Part shown: positions 13,380 through 24,012 of the stretch, piece by piece
Position numbering within the stretch: position 1 is the stretch's first letter
How the letters are laid out: every line of letters starts with the position of its first letter
The notes under the pieces: model-generated
Databases searched by the model: none
What the model saw: only the letters and a program-made list of their open reading frames with translations
Told to the model about the DNA's origin: nothing
Program-made: the position numbers and the translations under genes
NCBI GenBank assembly: GCA_949126835.1
Contig: OX421496.1
Coordinates: 16,386,844 to 16,450,843, forward strand
Source of the DNA: Anisus vortex
Lineage: Eukaryota; Mollusca; Gastropoda; Planorbidae
Direction of reading: 5' to 3'
DNA: 64,000 nt

Positions 13380-13616
13380 TAATACTTTTTTTTTTCAATC
13401 TTTTTTTTTACCGGCTGGACATATTTCAAAACTTAAAAACGCGTAATATTTAAAACAACACAACAAAACATAACTTTCAACAATGTTTTGGTCTATTTCT
13501 TGGTACAGTTATTATGAAGATCGTTGCTTTTGAGTTGGGACAATTTGGTTTGGAGAGTAATAACTTTTGCGGTACTTTCTGTTTAAAAAGAGTTTAAATA
13601 TTGCTTAGGTAAGTGC

Positions 13617-13739
13617 TTATGCTTTCGCGAGGATCGCATTGAAGGCAGCGATGAAGTTTGTCCAGGCCTTGGCCTCGTCACTTCCGGCACCAACTCCTAG
13701 GTTTTTCTCAATGAAGGAGTGGATGTTTTGTTGCAGTGG
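13617..13739 (-). CDS. Globin exon 5 (G-H helices and stop)
   Basis: The acceptor GGTCATTTCAG precedes 13739. The exon encodes PLQQNIHSFIEKNLG, then the H helix with AWTNFIAAF, and ends ILAKA and TAA at 13617-13619. Confidence 0.93.
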   Translation of the reverse strand, partial: PLQQNIHSFIEKNLGVGAGSDEAKAWTNFIAAFNAILAKA

Positions 13740-16232
13740 CTGAAATGACCCAAATAAAAACAGGAAATATTAACTTAATTTATTACCACAGGAAGCATAT
13801 CAGATATATGTCAGATAAAAGACTCGAGATAAGATATCTGGACCAACAAAAGGATGAAAATTGACCAATTAAAGATTTTTATATCAGATTTAATGTGAGA
13901 TAAAAACAGTTTGAAATAGCCTACATCCTCACATGTATTCATTATTTAAGCCCACGGCAGCCAACATATATATATATATATATAAATGAGGATAGAGGCA
14001 TTTTGTGGTTTTCATAGATTGTTGCATGTGCATTTATTTGATCTCAGGTGTGTGTGTGTGTGTATAGACTATGTGTGCTCTTTAAAACAAAATGTATCAG
14101 CATCTAAAAGCATATTTTTTCCTCCGTAAAAATCTGCGATAGTTTTTTTTTATATTTCTTTCCATTTTTGTTCTTCTGTCAAAACTTTTCATTTTACTCT
14201 TAAACTATTTATTTGATTACTTCCCTTTGATTTACCGGAAAACTATTTTCTTCCTTATTTCCATTTGGCATATATAATAGGCCTACATCAAAACCGATTT
14301 TCGGGGTTGAAAAATTGATACAAAGTATTGTTATTGGCAGCGAGTCTATGCACCAAGTTTCATCTCGACGGGATGGTGGAAATGGGATCAATTAAGTCTT
14401 CCCTAGATTTTTCCGCACATGAACACACACACACACACAAAGTTAATATAAGGATTTAAAAAAATAGGAAAGTAGAAGGAAAAAAATCTTACTCCGAAAA
14501 ATTCAAGTCCGATTTTCAGATGGACGTGGGACTTGGCCAATTTGTCCAAGTGTCCCTTCAGCTGGTCGGCGTTGGTTACACTGTTCATGGCTGCGTCCAA
14601 GGCGGAAGTAATGATCTCCACCTGTTTGTTGAACTCGGGGTCGGCCTTCAGGGCGTCATCGGACTGGTTGGCGTTGAACTTGGTGAACTGCGCACGCATG
14701 TTGGGGATGGTTTCGAACATCCTGTTGGGGTGGGGTTCAAGAAAGATCAAATAGTTGCACCGATTACAGTTTTGTTATAGTCAACAAATAGACAATGGTA
14801 TAGGCTTTTAAATACATGTATGGGCACAGTATGGGTACTTGTAAAATGTCCTACCAGGGTGTAAACCATTGCCCCCTCCCCACTTCCAATTTAGGTCTGG
14901 CTGATGGTGAAATATAGATTGTGTGGCTTTCTCATTGTTAAAGAAAATGTGATCAGCATAATGTGTGATTTGAATCAATTTCTCACACTTTGCTAGGCTG
15001 CTATGGCGTGGCCAAAATATAGCCTACACCAAGGACTATGTTAAACCAAAAAAAAAAAATACAAATAGAAAGGCTTAATTAATCAAAATTAAATTTTTTT
15101 TTTAAATCAAGACAAGGCAATTACTTAATTATCAATAACGTTAATGTAACAATCTGGCAATATACTTAATTATTGATAACATAAAGTATCGATCCGACCA
15201 GAAACTTATTGATAGACAACATAAAAGTATCGATCTGAACAGAAACTTATTGATAGACAACATAAAGGTATCGATCTGAAAAGAAACTTATTGATAGACA
15301 ACATAAAAGTATCGATCTGAATAGAAACTTATTCATAGACAACATAAAAGTATCGATCTGAGATTGATAACATAAAAGTATCGATCTGACCAGAGACTTA
15401 CCAGAGTACCAGGAGGTTTCCGGCAGTTTTCTTGCCATCGGGTCCGTGTATAAGTTTCTGCCATGAGCTTTCAAGAGCTTTCTTGTCACTGTGTGAGGAG
15501 ATAATGTCACGTTATAAGCTTGTACCTAAGTAAATTCTACGTTCTGGATTTAAACGTTAATATATTACAAGTTATCTTTAAATGTCATAACACTTACGGA
15601 AAGAAACGCATAAAACATGCCCTCCACCCCCATTGCTACGCCACACAAATCTTCCCCTTAGGTTCTATTTTAATGAAACACCTCCCCAAAAAATTACAAT
15701 AAAACTTACATCGACTGTAAATAAGCTAACTGTTAAATGTTTCTGATTTTTAAATGCTATGGACTGACAAAACAATTGATAAAAGGAAAGGCTCAAGTTA
15801 AAGCAAGTAAGTGGTGGTACTGCACCAATTACTTTTATTTTGTCTCTCTCCAGCCCCTTACCCCCTCCCTCCTTTACAAGTCAGTAAACATTAATGGCCC
15901 GTTCAATTATTGGAAAATATTGTCAACGAGAGAAATATAATAGTGATTTAATTAATTTTAGATTATTAAATCAAATAACTATATATAAAAAATAGAACTA
16001 GACTCACAGATAAATAATAATACTAAAGAATTACAACTGAAAAGATAGATAACAATGTCCTTTTTTGACGAAGCAAACATTTTAATGGTGCTTTCCCTTT
16101 GAATGACTTAGTATATAAACTTTTAAAATGTACTTTAATTATGATCGGTGGATCAATTTAAGTGGCAGTTTATCAAGTATTTTTTTTATAGATTTATTGA
16201 TTTAAACTGACTTACGTGTCAGAAAGGGCCAT
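13617..16232 (-). CDS. Globin (myoglobin-type, single domain, 151 aa), four coding exons
   Basis: An oxygen-binding globin, presumably a cytosolic tissue globin because no signal peptide is present. Coding exons are 16216-16232, 15402-15488, 14493-14721 and 13617-13739; every intron is GT-AG and the joined frame is 151 codons plus TAA. Pro41 (C2), Phe47 (CD1) and Phe50 (CD4) match the invariant haem-pocket pattern; the proximal His is His100 (F8) in LAKSH. The distal E7 residue is Gln68 (FNKQVE), common in gastropod globins. Introns split the Trp35 codon in phase 2 (B12.2) and fall between Gly111 and Pro112 in phase 0 (G7.0), the two ancestral globin positions; a further phase-2 intron sits in codon 6 in the A region. 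The start has a good context (ACAAAATGG) and is preceded by a 3' splice site, so a 5' UTR exon is expected upstream. No frame damage is seen. Confidence 0.93.
13968..14065. repeat. TA and TG dinucleotide tracts in globin intron 4
   Basis: A (TA)n run at about 13969-13984 and a (TG)n run near 14048-14062 lie in the last intron. They are low-complexity filler. Confidence 0.85.
14493..14721 (-). CDS. Globin exon 4 (haem-pocket exon, C-G helices)
   Basis: The acceptor CCCCAACAG precedes 14721 and the donor is GGA|GTAAGA after 14493. It carries Pro C2, Phe CD1, distal Gln E7 and proximal His F8, and so the whole haem-contact core. The flanking introns match B12.2 and G7.0. Confidence 0.95.
15165..15400. 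repeat. 41-bp intronic minisatellite abutting a globin splice donor
   Basis: TATCGATCTGA-type units start at 15187, 15228, 15269, 15310 and 15351 (exact 41-bp period), then 15379. The last unit runs into the exon 3 donor itself. Units share CAGAAACTTA, the plus-strand counterpart of the donor-proximal intron sequence. Confidence 0.9.
15402..15488 (-). CDS. Globin exon 3 (A-B helices)
   Basis: The acceptor CACACAG ends just before 15488 and the donor is CTG|GTAAGT at 15402/15401. It encodes the A and B helices, including the invariant Trp of the A helix (SSWQKL), and ends two bases into the Trp35 codon. Confidence 0.92.
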
Positions 16233-16246
16233 TTTGTCTAGTGTAT
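16216..16246 (-). CDS. Globin exon 2 (start codon exon; coding 16216-16232)
   Basis: A pyrimidine tract and CACAG acceptor precede 16246. The ATG lies at 16230-16232, 14 bases into the exon, and the exon ends with a CAC|GTAAGT donor. It encodes MALSD plus two bases of codon 6. Confidence 0.85.
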
Positions 16247-16439
16247 CTGTGGAAAATGAAAAAAAAAACAGCTTAGTAAAAACGTTCAGATAATTTAACA
16301 AAACAATAGGCCTGCCATAGAACAATTAAATGTAACAATGTAATATAACAATATAATATAACAACATAACGACACAACTATTTTTTTCCTTGTTGACTTC
16401 TCGAAGTCAATGCCATTCAAAGTTAAAGGTGTGGTTAAT

Positions 16440-16770
16440 CCAACGATCACCCATCATCATTGGCTCCATAGTCTCGAAAGACGATTAGATTTGCGCTCCT
16501 GTGATTTGGCCAGCCCTGCAAAATTGACTGTGTCTGTGGAGACCTATCCTTGAGAGACAGGCTCTGTCGCATCTCTGGCACTTGAAAGCTGGACCGTTGG
16601 AGATTGTTAGGGGCAGCCTACTTTTCTTCGCTGCTCGTTTAGCCTCCGCCATAAGGCGAAGTTTGCCCTCTGCCGCATTTATACCGGTGTGTAAGGTGCC
16701 TCTCCAACTATTTCTGTGCTGAGCAAGGTTCTCCCAGTTTCCGACCTCTACATCTATAGCCTTTAGGTTA
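16440..16770 (-). mobile_element. 5'-truncated non-LTR retrotransposon 3' end inside globin intron 1
   Basis: An uninterrupted minus-strand frame without a start codon reads VGNWENLAQHRNSWRGTL, then AEAKRAAKK, then a zinc-finger-like FKCQRCDRACLSRIGLHRHS block, and stops near 16490. The W-x-x-LA-x-x-R-x-x-WR pattern followed by a terminal C2H2-like finger is typical of the extreme C-terminus of many mollusc endonuclease/reverse-transcriptase elements. Only about 100 residues remain. It lies in the same orientation as the globin gene, within its first intron. Confidence 0.75.
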
Positions 16771-18299
16771 ATCCAACGATATTATACACTAATTAATGTA
16801 AAATAACTGCAGTAAAATTATAGTTTTCTATAAGGTTTTCAGTAATGCAAAAACACACAGTCTATGATCTATCTACTTCCCTATATGTTTCCACTATATA
16901 TTTATATCGCATGTATTTTTCTTATGCATTTACCGTAGGCCTATGTTTTTACCTAATGTATTTATCTTATGTTTCGATCATATGATGTTTTGTCAGCAGT
17001 TAAAAGTGTTAGTTAAATAGGTAAAAAGTAAATAGAAAATAATAAATAAACCCCATTTAAGCTGAATGGTTTGAATCGAAAGTTTGTGTTTTCATTTTTT
17101 TTTCCAGTCTTCTTTGCCCCCTGCCTTGAACATATGACCTCCACCACCACCCCTCCCCTTTTATCTACCTCTTCTTCGTTTTACCTAACATTAAACCAGA
17201 ACTAAATTGTTCATTAAAAGAAAAGATGCGCGTTAACGTGGCCTCCAAGTGTGACGTCACGTTACGTTTGAAATTGTTTGCCCCCCCCCACCCGCCCGCC
17301 TTACTTCCACAAACAATATAAAATCCCTTTCTCCCAACCATGGCGGTTGACATGTCCTATTTAGAAGCAGGTAGAATACATTAGATGGCAAGGTAATTAA
17401 AAGTATTATCCTTTTACAGAGGGCTGCAGTCTTTACAGGTGAATCTCTTAAACTGAGTAATTTATATAGTACAAAAATTCAATGTTCCTTAAATGTATAA
17501 ATATCAATTGATTGATGTTCCTTTTACTTAACAACATCTCTCTCTCTCCCACCCCTTTTTCTCCCAGGACTACGCTTCTACTCCTCCCCCTTTATTCATC
17601 TCACTTAATACGACAAACAGTGGATACTTTATCATACCCCACCCCGTCCAGCTTTGCACATTTTATTCCTGACGTCAGAAATGTACGACCCTTGCCCCTA
17701 TCAGAATCAATTGCGATAAGCCGCTTTTAAAATATGTAAATATGTGAATTTAAAACAGAAATTTCAATATAAACTTTTTTTAAAAACATACTTAATATAT
17801 TTGTTGTTTATTTTTTTAGTTGGATGATAGGTCAGGGGAAAGTACATTTTAAAACAAAGGAGAAACACAGCAGCCAATAGATTTAGATAGTCTATAGCCA
17901 GGTAGAGATTGACTGAATTTAAATCATTTAATTTGTCGATTTTTTTTTAACGATTTTTTAAAACTGAAATCCAGTGCTGGCAGGAGTTGTACAAAGTAAT
18001 TTTTTTTTATTTTTAAAAAGAGACAAATAGAAAGAGAGGGTCGAGAGAAATGGAGGCAGGGAGGCAGAGGGAGGGAGTGAGGCAGTGAGGTGTAAAGAGT
18101 ACCTTGCTTCTGTGTGAACCTTAACCTTTAAAAAAATGTCTGTAGACCGGAAGTAGGACATTTTAAGCCTTCGACCAACTTGGGTAAATATTGCAAGGCC
18201 TGTCAACTATGTCTTCGTGTTTGTTGGTTCCCCTTTCAACTTTTTTTTTTTAAAGTCTTGTTGCCTCCCCCTACCTCACCCCGCATTACGTCCCTCGTG

Positions 18300-18755
18300 T
18301 CCCGTCTCGCGATCGTACGAGATATTTTTTCTCTCTCTATTTTACCTCTATCTCTCTCTTTCTCATTCTTCTGATCTCTCTTTCTCTCTCTTTACATCAA
18401 CTCTCTCTCAATTTACTATCTTTGTATATCTATTTCCATACATACCCATTCTCTCTATATCGTTTATTTTCTCTTTCTCTCGTTTTCATCTCGTTCGCGC
18501 TCTCTATGTATCTCGAAAAATAACTCGCTGTTTCTCTTTGGCACGATGTCTTGCTTTTTTATATCTTTTTCACCTTCTCTTTCTCTCTGTCTCTGCCCCC
18601 TCCCTTTTTCTCGTTGTCTCCCATCTTTGCCATTCTCTCTCCCCTTTTTACTCTCTCTCTCTCTTTCTCCCCTTTCTCTGTACCACTTTCCACCCCCCTC
18701 TCTCTCTCTCTCTCTCTCGCTCTCTCTTTCACCCCGCACCCCCAGCGATTAATCT
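18300..18755. repeat. Polypyrimidine CT-rich tract
   Basis: About 450 bases of C/T-rich sequence with CTCTCT runs (densest at 18640-18730) lie in globin intron 1. The 205- and 91-codon open frames here are products of base composition. Confidence 0.9.
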
Positions 18756-19181
18756 TTTTTTTAATCTCCTTTTTGGCCTACACAGAATACATCTAAAATT
18801 TGTCAGACAACAATCAAACAACAATACAGTTTAAAAAAAATAAGGCAAAAAAAGAAATTAATGAATTTTTGTTGTTGTTGTTAAATAAATACACACACAC
18901 ACACTTTGAAATAAAAATAACATAGAAATGATGATAATGAATTGAAGCATTCAAACCTGGTAAAACATAAGCTGTAATCAAGACGAAGGGATTCGAAATG
19001 TCAAAGTGACATACACAATTACGAAAGAAAGAAACATATTTTTTTAAAAAATAATTAGATTGGATGGGCCTTTACAAAATGAATCTTGCTCTGTTGCTTC
19101 TGTTAAATAATTAATTGCATTTTAATTTACTTGGTAAAATTAAAATTTGTTGTTAAACGAGTTGTGTTTGCACATGTTTAA

Positions 19182-19182
19182 G

Positions 19183-19214
<32 letters not shown>

Positions 19215-19405
19215 TTATCTATCGATCTATTTATCTATCTATCTCTATAGGTATGTATTTATCTATTTATTTATCTATCTATATATTTATCTATCTATCT
19301 AACTATATATCTCTATAGGTATGTGTCTATCTATTTATCTATTTAACTATCTATCTCGATAGGTATCTATCTATCTATTTATCTATGTCTATCTATCTGT
19401 CTTTT
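19182..19405. repeat. TATC tetranucleotide repeat, degenerate
   Basis: (TATC)n with TTTATC and GGTATG interruptions, in globin intron 1. Confidence 0.95.
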
Positions 19406-21155
19406 TATCTAATTTAAACATCTATTTACCAATATGTTATAACATTTTATTTGATATTGTCTTCAAGGCACACCTATTTTACAAGAATACACGATACATT
19501 TCTCTAAAATGTTTTATCTCCTGTTTCTTAGAAATCATGTTTTCAAAATTATTTAGTTTTGTACCTTATACCACTATTAATGTCCTATCTTATTTACAAA
19601 CGTTTTATTTAACAGCAAATATACAAGACAGTGTCTACCGATGTGCTTAGATTATATTAATTTCATAACACGCAATATATTTGTTTTGAATAACGTTCTT
19701 ACTTCTTACAGCAATGTATAAAAATAAACAAAGAACGAAATATGTATAAGCTATATTATATAATCCATGAATCTCTCAGTTACGTCCTATTTTTTTAAGC
19801 TTGGCATTGAAACATAAATATCTAATCATTGACACATACATATCTAATCCACATATTTTTACACTATTGTTTTCGTTTGTTTGTTCTTGTACTGAATTAT
19901 TGCTTTACACCAAAGTGCATTCTGACTAATAAAAAAGAAATAACAAACTACACAACTGTTGATTTATTTCTTATAGAACTTCATCAGTCTTGCACAGTGA
20001 TTTCCACAATAGGATTCAGTGGAAACTTTAGGGTTCCGTAAAGAAATCTGAAGTGTTCTACAAAATTATGAGTTCAAAGTCTAGAGATTATTGTCAGTTT
20101 CTAGTCAACTGATATTTTAGAGTCATTTGTGTCTATTTTGTGTTCTAAAAGTCCAAAATGTTTCCATAAAAGTTTTAAAATGCTTCCATATAAGCCTAAA
20201 AATGCATCCATAAAAGTCTAAAAATGATTCTATAAGAGACTAAAAATGCGTCCATAAAAATCTAAAAATGCTTGGTTGATCAAGAAATGATAATGTGTTT
20301 GTCGATGATAAAACCACGAAATACTTCATTGTTAACATCTTTGTCATTTACATACTTTAAGTTTGAAAATAAATTTAAGGATATTTTTTAATTGCTGAGG
20401 TTTAGCCGAATATAAATTGTAGTTTTTAAAATTCCCGTGGAGAAAAAAAGGAAGGTTTGGTCTAGCAGAGTCATCGTTTAATAGAATAGACACAACAGCA
20501 AACAACCAGTGAACTTCACATTTAGACTTTTGACCTCTAGACTATAGTCGCCAAACAAAGGTCAAGCAAAACTGATTACTGTCTAGTAAGGAAATAATTT
20601 GGATGTGAAGCGTAAAATAAAATTAAAACAGAAGATCCAAGCTAACGTACTTTTGTTCTGAAGGGTCAAATGCACCCCCCCCTTCCGCAAAAAAAAAAAA
20701 AAAAGAAATCGTTAGATAAATTAATATAGCTGTTGGTTCTACCTAAACAATCTTGGCACAACATCTAGGCCATTTGTCTATAAGTAATAACAGTAGCAAT
20801 ATTAACAGAAAAATATACAGCAGGTGAAAACATTATCTCTTCACACATTATGGTTTCCATACGCCTCAGCAAATTTGTGCCAAAAGTGCCAGCTAAATTA
20901 TTGTTCTTTAAATCAAGCTGTCTATAAACTAACGCGCTGATCCACGCGCCAACTTTTAGTTTCGCAAACTTTTAACACACAAAAAAAAAAACGGAACGAG
21001 ATATACAATTATTTCTCACAAAAAAACACAACTGAACATCCAAGCAAAGAAATATTTTCGCAATATTACACCTGTCAGCAAATTCTGATCACAATAATCT
21101 AACAACAAAAAAATAAAGCATTAAAATAATTTTAAAAAAGCAGGCCAATAATTAC

Positions 21156-21196
21156 CAAAATAAGAATCTCCGTTCAGTGAGGGATCAGATTTGTAA
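21156..21196 (-). other. Candidate globin 5' UTR exon (exon 1)
   Basis: The coding-start exon has its own acceptor, so a leader exon must lie upstream. A minus-strand TATA box at 21217-21229 predicts a start about 30 bases downstream, near 21196. A donor-like TTTTG|GTAATT ends the segment at 21156. This would give a leader of about 40 bases and a first intron of about 4.9 kb. No transcript data support it yet. Confidence 0.45.
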
Positions 21197-21216
21197 GCTT
21201 GACGTCTCGCTCCTGG

Positions 21217-21229
21217 CCTTTATATAGCC
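21217..21229 (-). promoter_or_regulatory. TATA box, candidate globin promoter
   Basis: Minus-strand GGCTATATAAAGG is a strong TATA consensus in a locally GC-richer stretch. It is correctly oriented for the globin gene, with a donor-like site about 60 bases downstream. Confidence 0.55.
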
Positions 21230-21239
21230 CCTCGGTAAG

Positions 21240-21560
21240 CCGTCCCGTGGTATAGAGAGAAGGAGGGGGAGGGGGGAGGATGCGACCCAAGACCTTTCCT
21301 CCTCGGAGTGGCATCGTCAGTCGGCACGTACACCCCTACACTCTGGACTCCACGTGCTGTACCGAGCGAAACTCAGCCAAATAACGTTTTCTCACACCTG
21401 ACGAACAAAAAACTTTTTTGGGGGGTGGAGGGTGGGGGGACTCTATTTAGGAAAAGAGATAGTGGGGGGTAGACGGTTGCAGTGTGAGTGGAGGGGGGGT
21501 GTATATAGACAGTGACAGATAGAGAGAGAGAGGGGGGGGGGAGATGGGGCTCGCGTATAT
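21240..21560 (+). other. G-run-rich upstream region, quadruplex-prone
   Basis: Plus-strand GGAGGGGGAGGGGGGAGG (about 21262-21279), GGGGGGTGGAGGGTGGGGGG (about 21420-21439) and a G-run at about 21532-21541 lie upstream of the globin TATA box on the template strand. Confidence 0.5.
21323..21356 (-). promoter_or_regulatory. ACGTG cores upstream of the globin promoter (possible hypoxia or E-box elements)
   Basis: Minus-strand TACGTGCC (21323-21330) and palindromic CACGTG (21351-21356) lie about 130-160 bases upstream of the predicted start. RCGTG is the HIF-binding core and CACGTG an E-box. Function is inferred only from sequence and position. Confidence 0.3.
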
Positions 21561-21959
21561 AATTGATGGTTTTAAAGGGACAGGTTGAGAATGAGTTGGC
21601 AAGTAAAAAGTTTTGAGAAAGCAAGGGGACTCGCTCCCGTAAATGGACTTTATATATAGACAGGTTGTGTCTCCAGTTGAAATTCGTAGTTTTTAAAAAT
21701 TCGATTTGAAATGTAAAAGAACTGTTAGCAGAATCTTTTTGTAGCAATTGACTTTGTCAACAACCCCTTTGTAGTTTTAACAAATAGTTAGGACCCAGGG
21801 CCGGATTTTTCTATAGGCTATCAAGGCTTCAGCCTACGGCCTCAAGATCAAGAGGGACCTACATTTAAATTGTTAGCAAAATTAAAATTACACTATTCTA
21901 AAAACATGAACACTAAAGCACTGGACCGAAGATAAGAAGAAATAAAGTTCTAAAAGTTA

Positions 21960-23075
21960 GTAAAAGTTCTGAAATCATATTTGAAACCTCATTCTAAAGT
22001 GCCTAACTATTTATCAAACACAAGGAGGGAGACACACTCAAAAGCTACAGAAGCTATTTTAGAAAATTACAATGATATCACCCATGCACTCAATTATTTA
22101 CATTCAGATAATAATACAAAGTGTGATACTAGATTGAGGGCCAACAATCTTTTAGATAAAATGGAAGAATTTAAATTCGTGTTTATGCTCCATTTCTTGA
22201 ATCGAATACTGAGACATTTTTCAAGAGTAAATAAAATTCTTCAAAGCCCTAATATTTTACTTAGTAAGCTTAGCTGTACAGATCACTTTTAGATATTTTA
22301 CGTGAAATTAGGGAAGATTTTGATGTACTTGAGCAACAAGCAAAAAACACGTTGCCAAATAAGCTTACTGAATATAGAACTGCTAGAAGGATAATTACAA
22401 GTAATGGAATTACGAAAATTCATCTGACCCTGGTGATGCCTTGCAAACTCTCTTCAAGTGATACATTTAGGATTAAATCATTTATTCCTATATTAGATGC
22501 CCTCGAATCAAACTTAGGAAGAAGCGCTTCTGTTTATGATGATGTAGTGAAAATATTTTCCTTTCTTGCCGATCTTACATTATCAAAGGCAGAACTTCAA
22601 AGAGGTGTTAGGCTGTTATTGCAATAATACCCAGAAGATGTCAACCAAAATCTTACTAAAGAACTATTTCATTTCCACACATATGTGAGACAAACGCATA
22701 AGCCTTCAAAAAATTCCACATTGTCGCATACAGACTTGTGTCAAATAATATTCAAAGAAAATATTCAAGTGGCCTTCCCCAATGTGGAATCAATCTTCCT
22801 TCCCCAATGTGGAATCAATCTTCCTTCCCCAATGTGGAATCAATCTTCCTTCCCCAATGTGGAATCAATCTTACGCTGTTTCTCAGTTTAATCATCACTA
22901 ATTGTACCGGAGAAAGGTCATTTTCAAGACTTTAAAATATCAAAAATCAATTAAGAATCACAATGACCCAGACGAGGTTGTCTGCATTGAGTTTTTTTGT
23001 GCATAGAAAATGAGACCTTCAGAAAAAATAGATTTTGATGATCTTATAGAAGATTTATGTGTGAAAAAGTTTTGA
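21960..23075 (+). pseudogene. Broken hAT transposase, ZMYM1-like C-terminal half
   Basis: Consecutive frames reproduce the order of a hAT/ZMYM1-type transposase: a block with ATEAILENYNDITHAL and LLDKMEEFKFVFMLH (21981-22292), then RTARRIITSNG and SFIPILDALESNL (22352-22627), then LFHFHTYV and IQVAFPNVE, and finally the dimerisation motif TNCTGERSFSRL (about 22896-22935) followed by FDDLIED (about 23033-23053). Stops and shifts separate the blocks, and a fourfold 25-bp repeat (22773-22872) interrupts the frame just before the dimerisation domain. The N-terminal zinc finger is not seen. It cannot encode an active enzyme. Confidence 0.85.
22773..22872 (+). repeat. 25-bp tandem repeat x4 inside transposase remnant
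   Basis: The unit CCTTCCCCAATGTGGAATCA plus ATCTT is repeated at 22773, 22798, 22823 and 22848 without visible differences. It expands the FPNVE codons of the hAT transposase and shifts the frame. Confidence 0.95.
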
Positions 23076-23410
23076 AAGAAATTCTTCTAATCTACTATTT
23101 CGTTTTAAATGCATACTTGGATTGAATCAGTTTTTAAATAAAAAACAACTATTAACACAAAATATAATATTTTAATATTTTATTTTTTGTGATTTGGATT
23201 TTGTTGGAATCAAGTTCCATTTATGGTTTAGTTTAAGACTTAATTTCATAATAATTCATACTTAGACTTTAAATGTGAATTATTATTAAATAAATTTATC
23301 TGAATTGAATTTTGGTTTAATCTTCAATGTATTGAATTTATTCAATTTAATAGAAAATATTATAATTTTTATTGCGTATTTAATTTTCGTTAGCAAAGAG
23401 TTTCATTTTA

Positions 23411-23849
23411 CTCCCTTTCTATTAACTCGTACTGACTGCTTGCTTGCTTGATAGCAAAACTTTGCATTGATTTTTCGACCACTTTCCGTGGTCCAATCGA
23501 GATGAAATTTGGATAGCAGATTTGTGGCGACTAACAATACATTTTATCAAATTTTCAGTTTTAAAAAACTTAATTATACAATAGCTATGATGTTTTTGAA
23601 AATTTATTGAAAATATAACTATTTATTTTGGTTTCACGTTGAAAATGCCGGTTCAACTTTTTATGGTTTTCCGTCACAAAGCTAGAAAAAAAAGGATGCG
23701 CTAAGATTATTTTTTAGAACAATTCATACGGTGTAAGGAGATATTTTTGAGATTTGAGACACAGATATTTTTCTTTACATGTTTCATTTCCAGTAGTCAA
23801 TCAATTATTTAATTACATGATGGTAAACTTAATTTGCAAAGAAAGGGAG
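23411..23849. mobile_element. CTCCC-ended MITE, copy 1, nested in the hAT element
   Basis: CTCCCTTTCT at the left mirrors AGAAAGGGAG (allowing one base) at the right, flanked by TA on both sides, as in Tc1/mariner-type non-autonomous elements. Internal sequence (TTTTTCGACCACTT, AATCGAG) matches copies at 28613 and 31833. No coding region. Confidence 0.8.
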
Positions 23850-24012
23850 TATAATAAAAACTTGCTTTTTATGCGTTAGTTTTTTAAAAACTTTTTTTCT
23901 TTGTAAATGTTCTGTGTTATATTTGATCAGTTATTGTTACAAGTACTATATATGGTGCTGATAATAGATGTCCAAATAAGTGTTCGAATTTTTTTTATTT
24001 ATTATCCGTGCC

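Noticed and set aside
14520..14780. Plus-strand ORFs over the globin haem exon
   Set aside because: They are antisense shadows of exon 4.
18217..18834. 205-codon Ser/Leu/Phe-rich ORF
   Set aside because: It is explained by the CT-rich low-complexity tract in globin intron 1, with overlapping frames on both strands.
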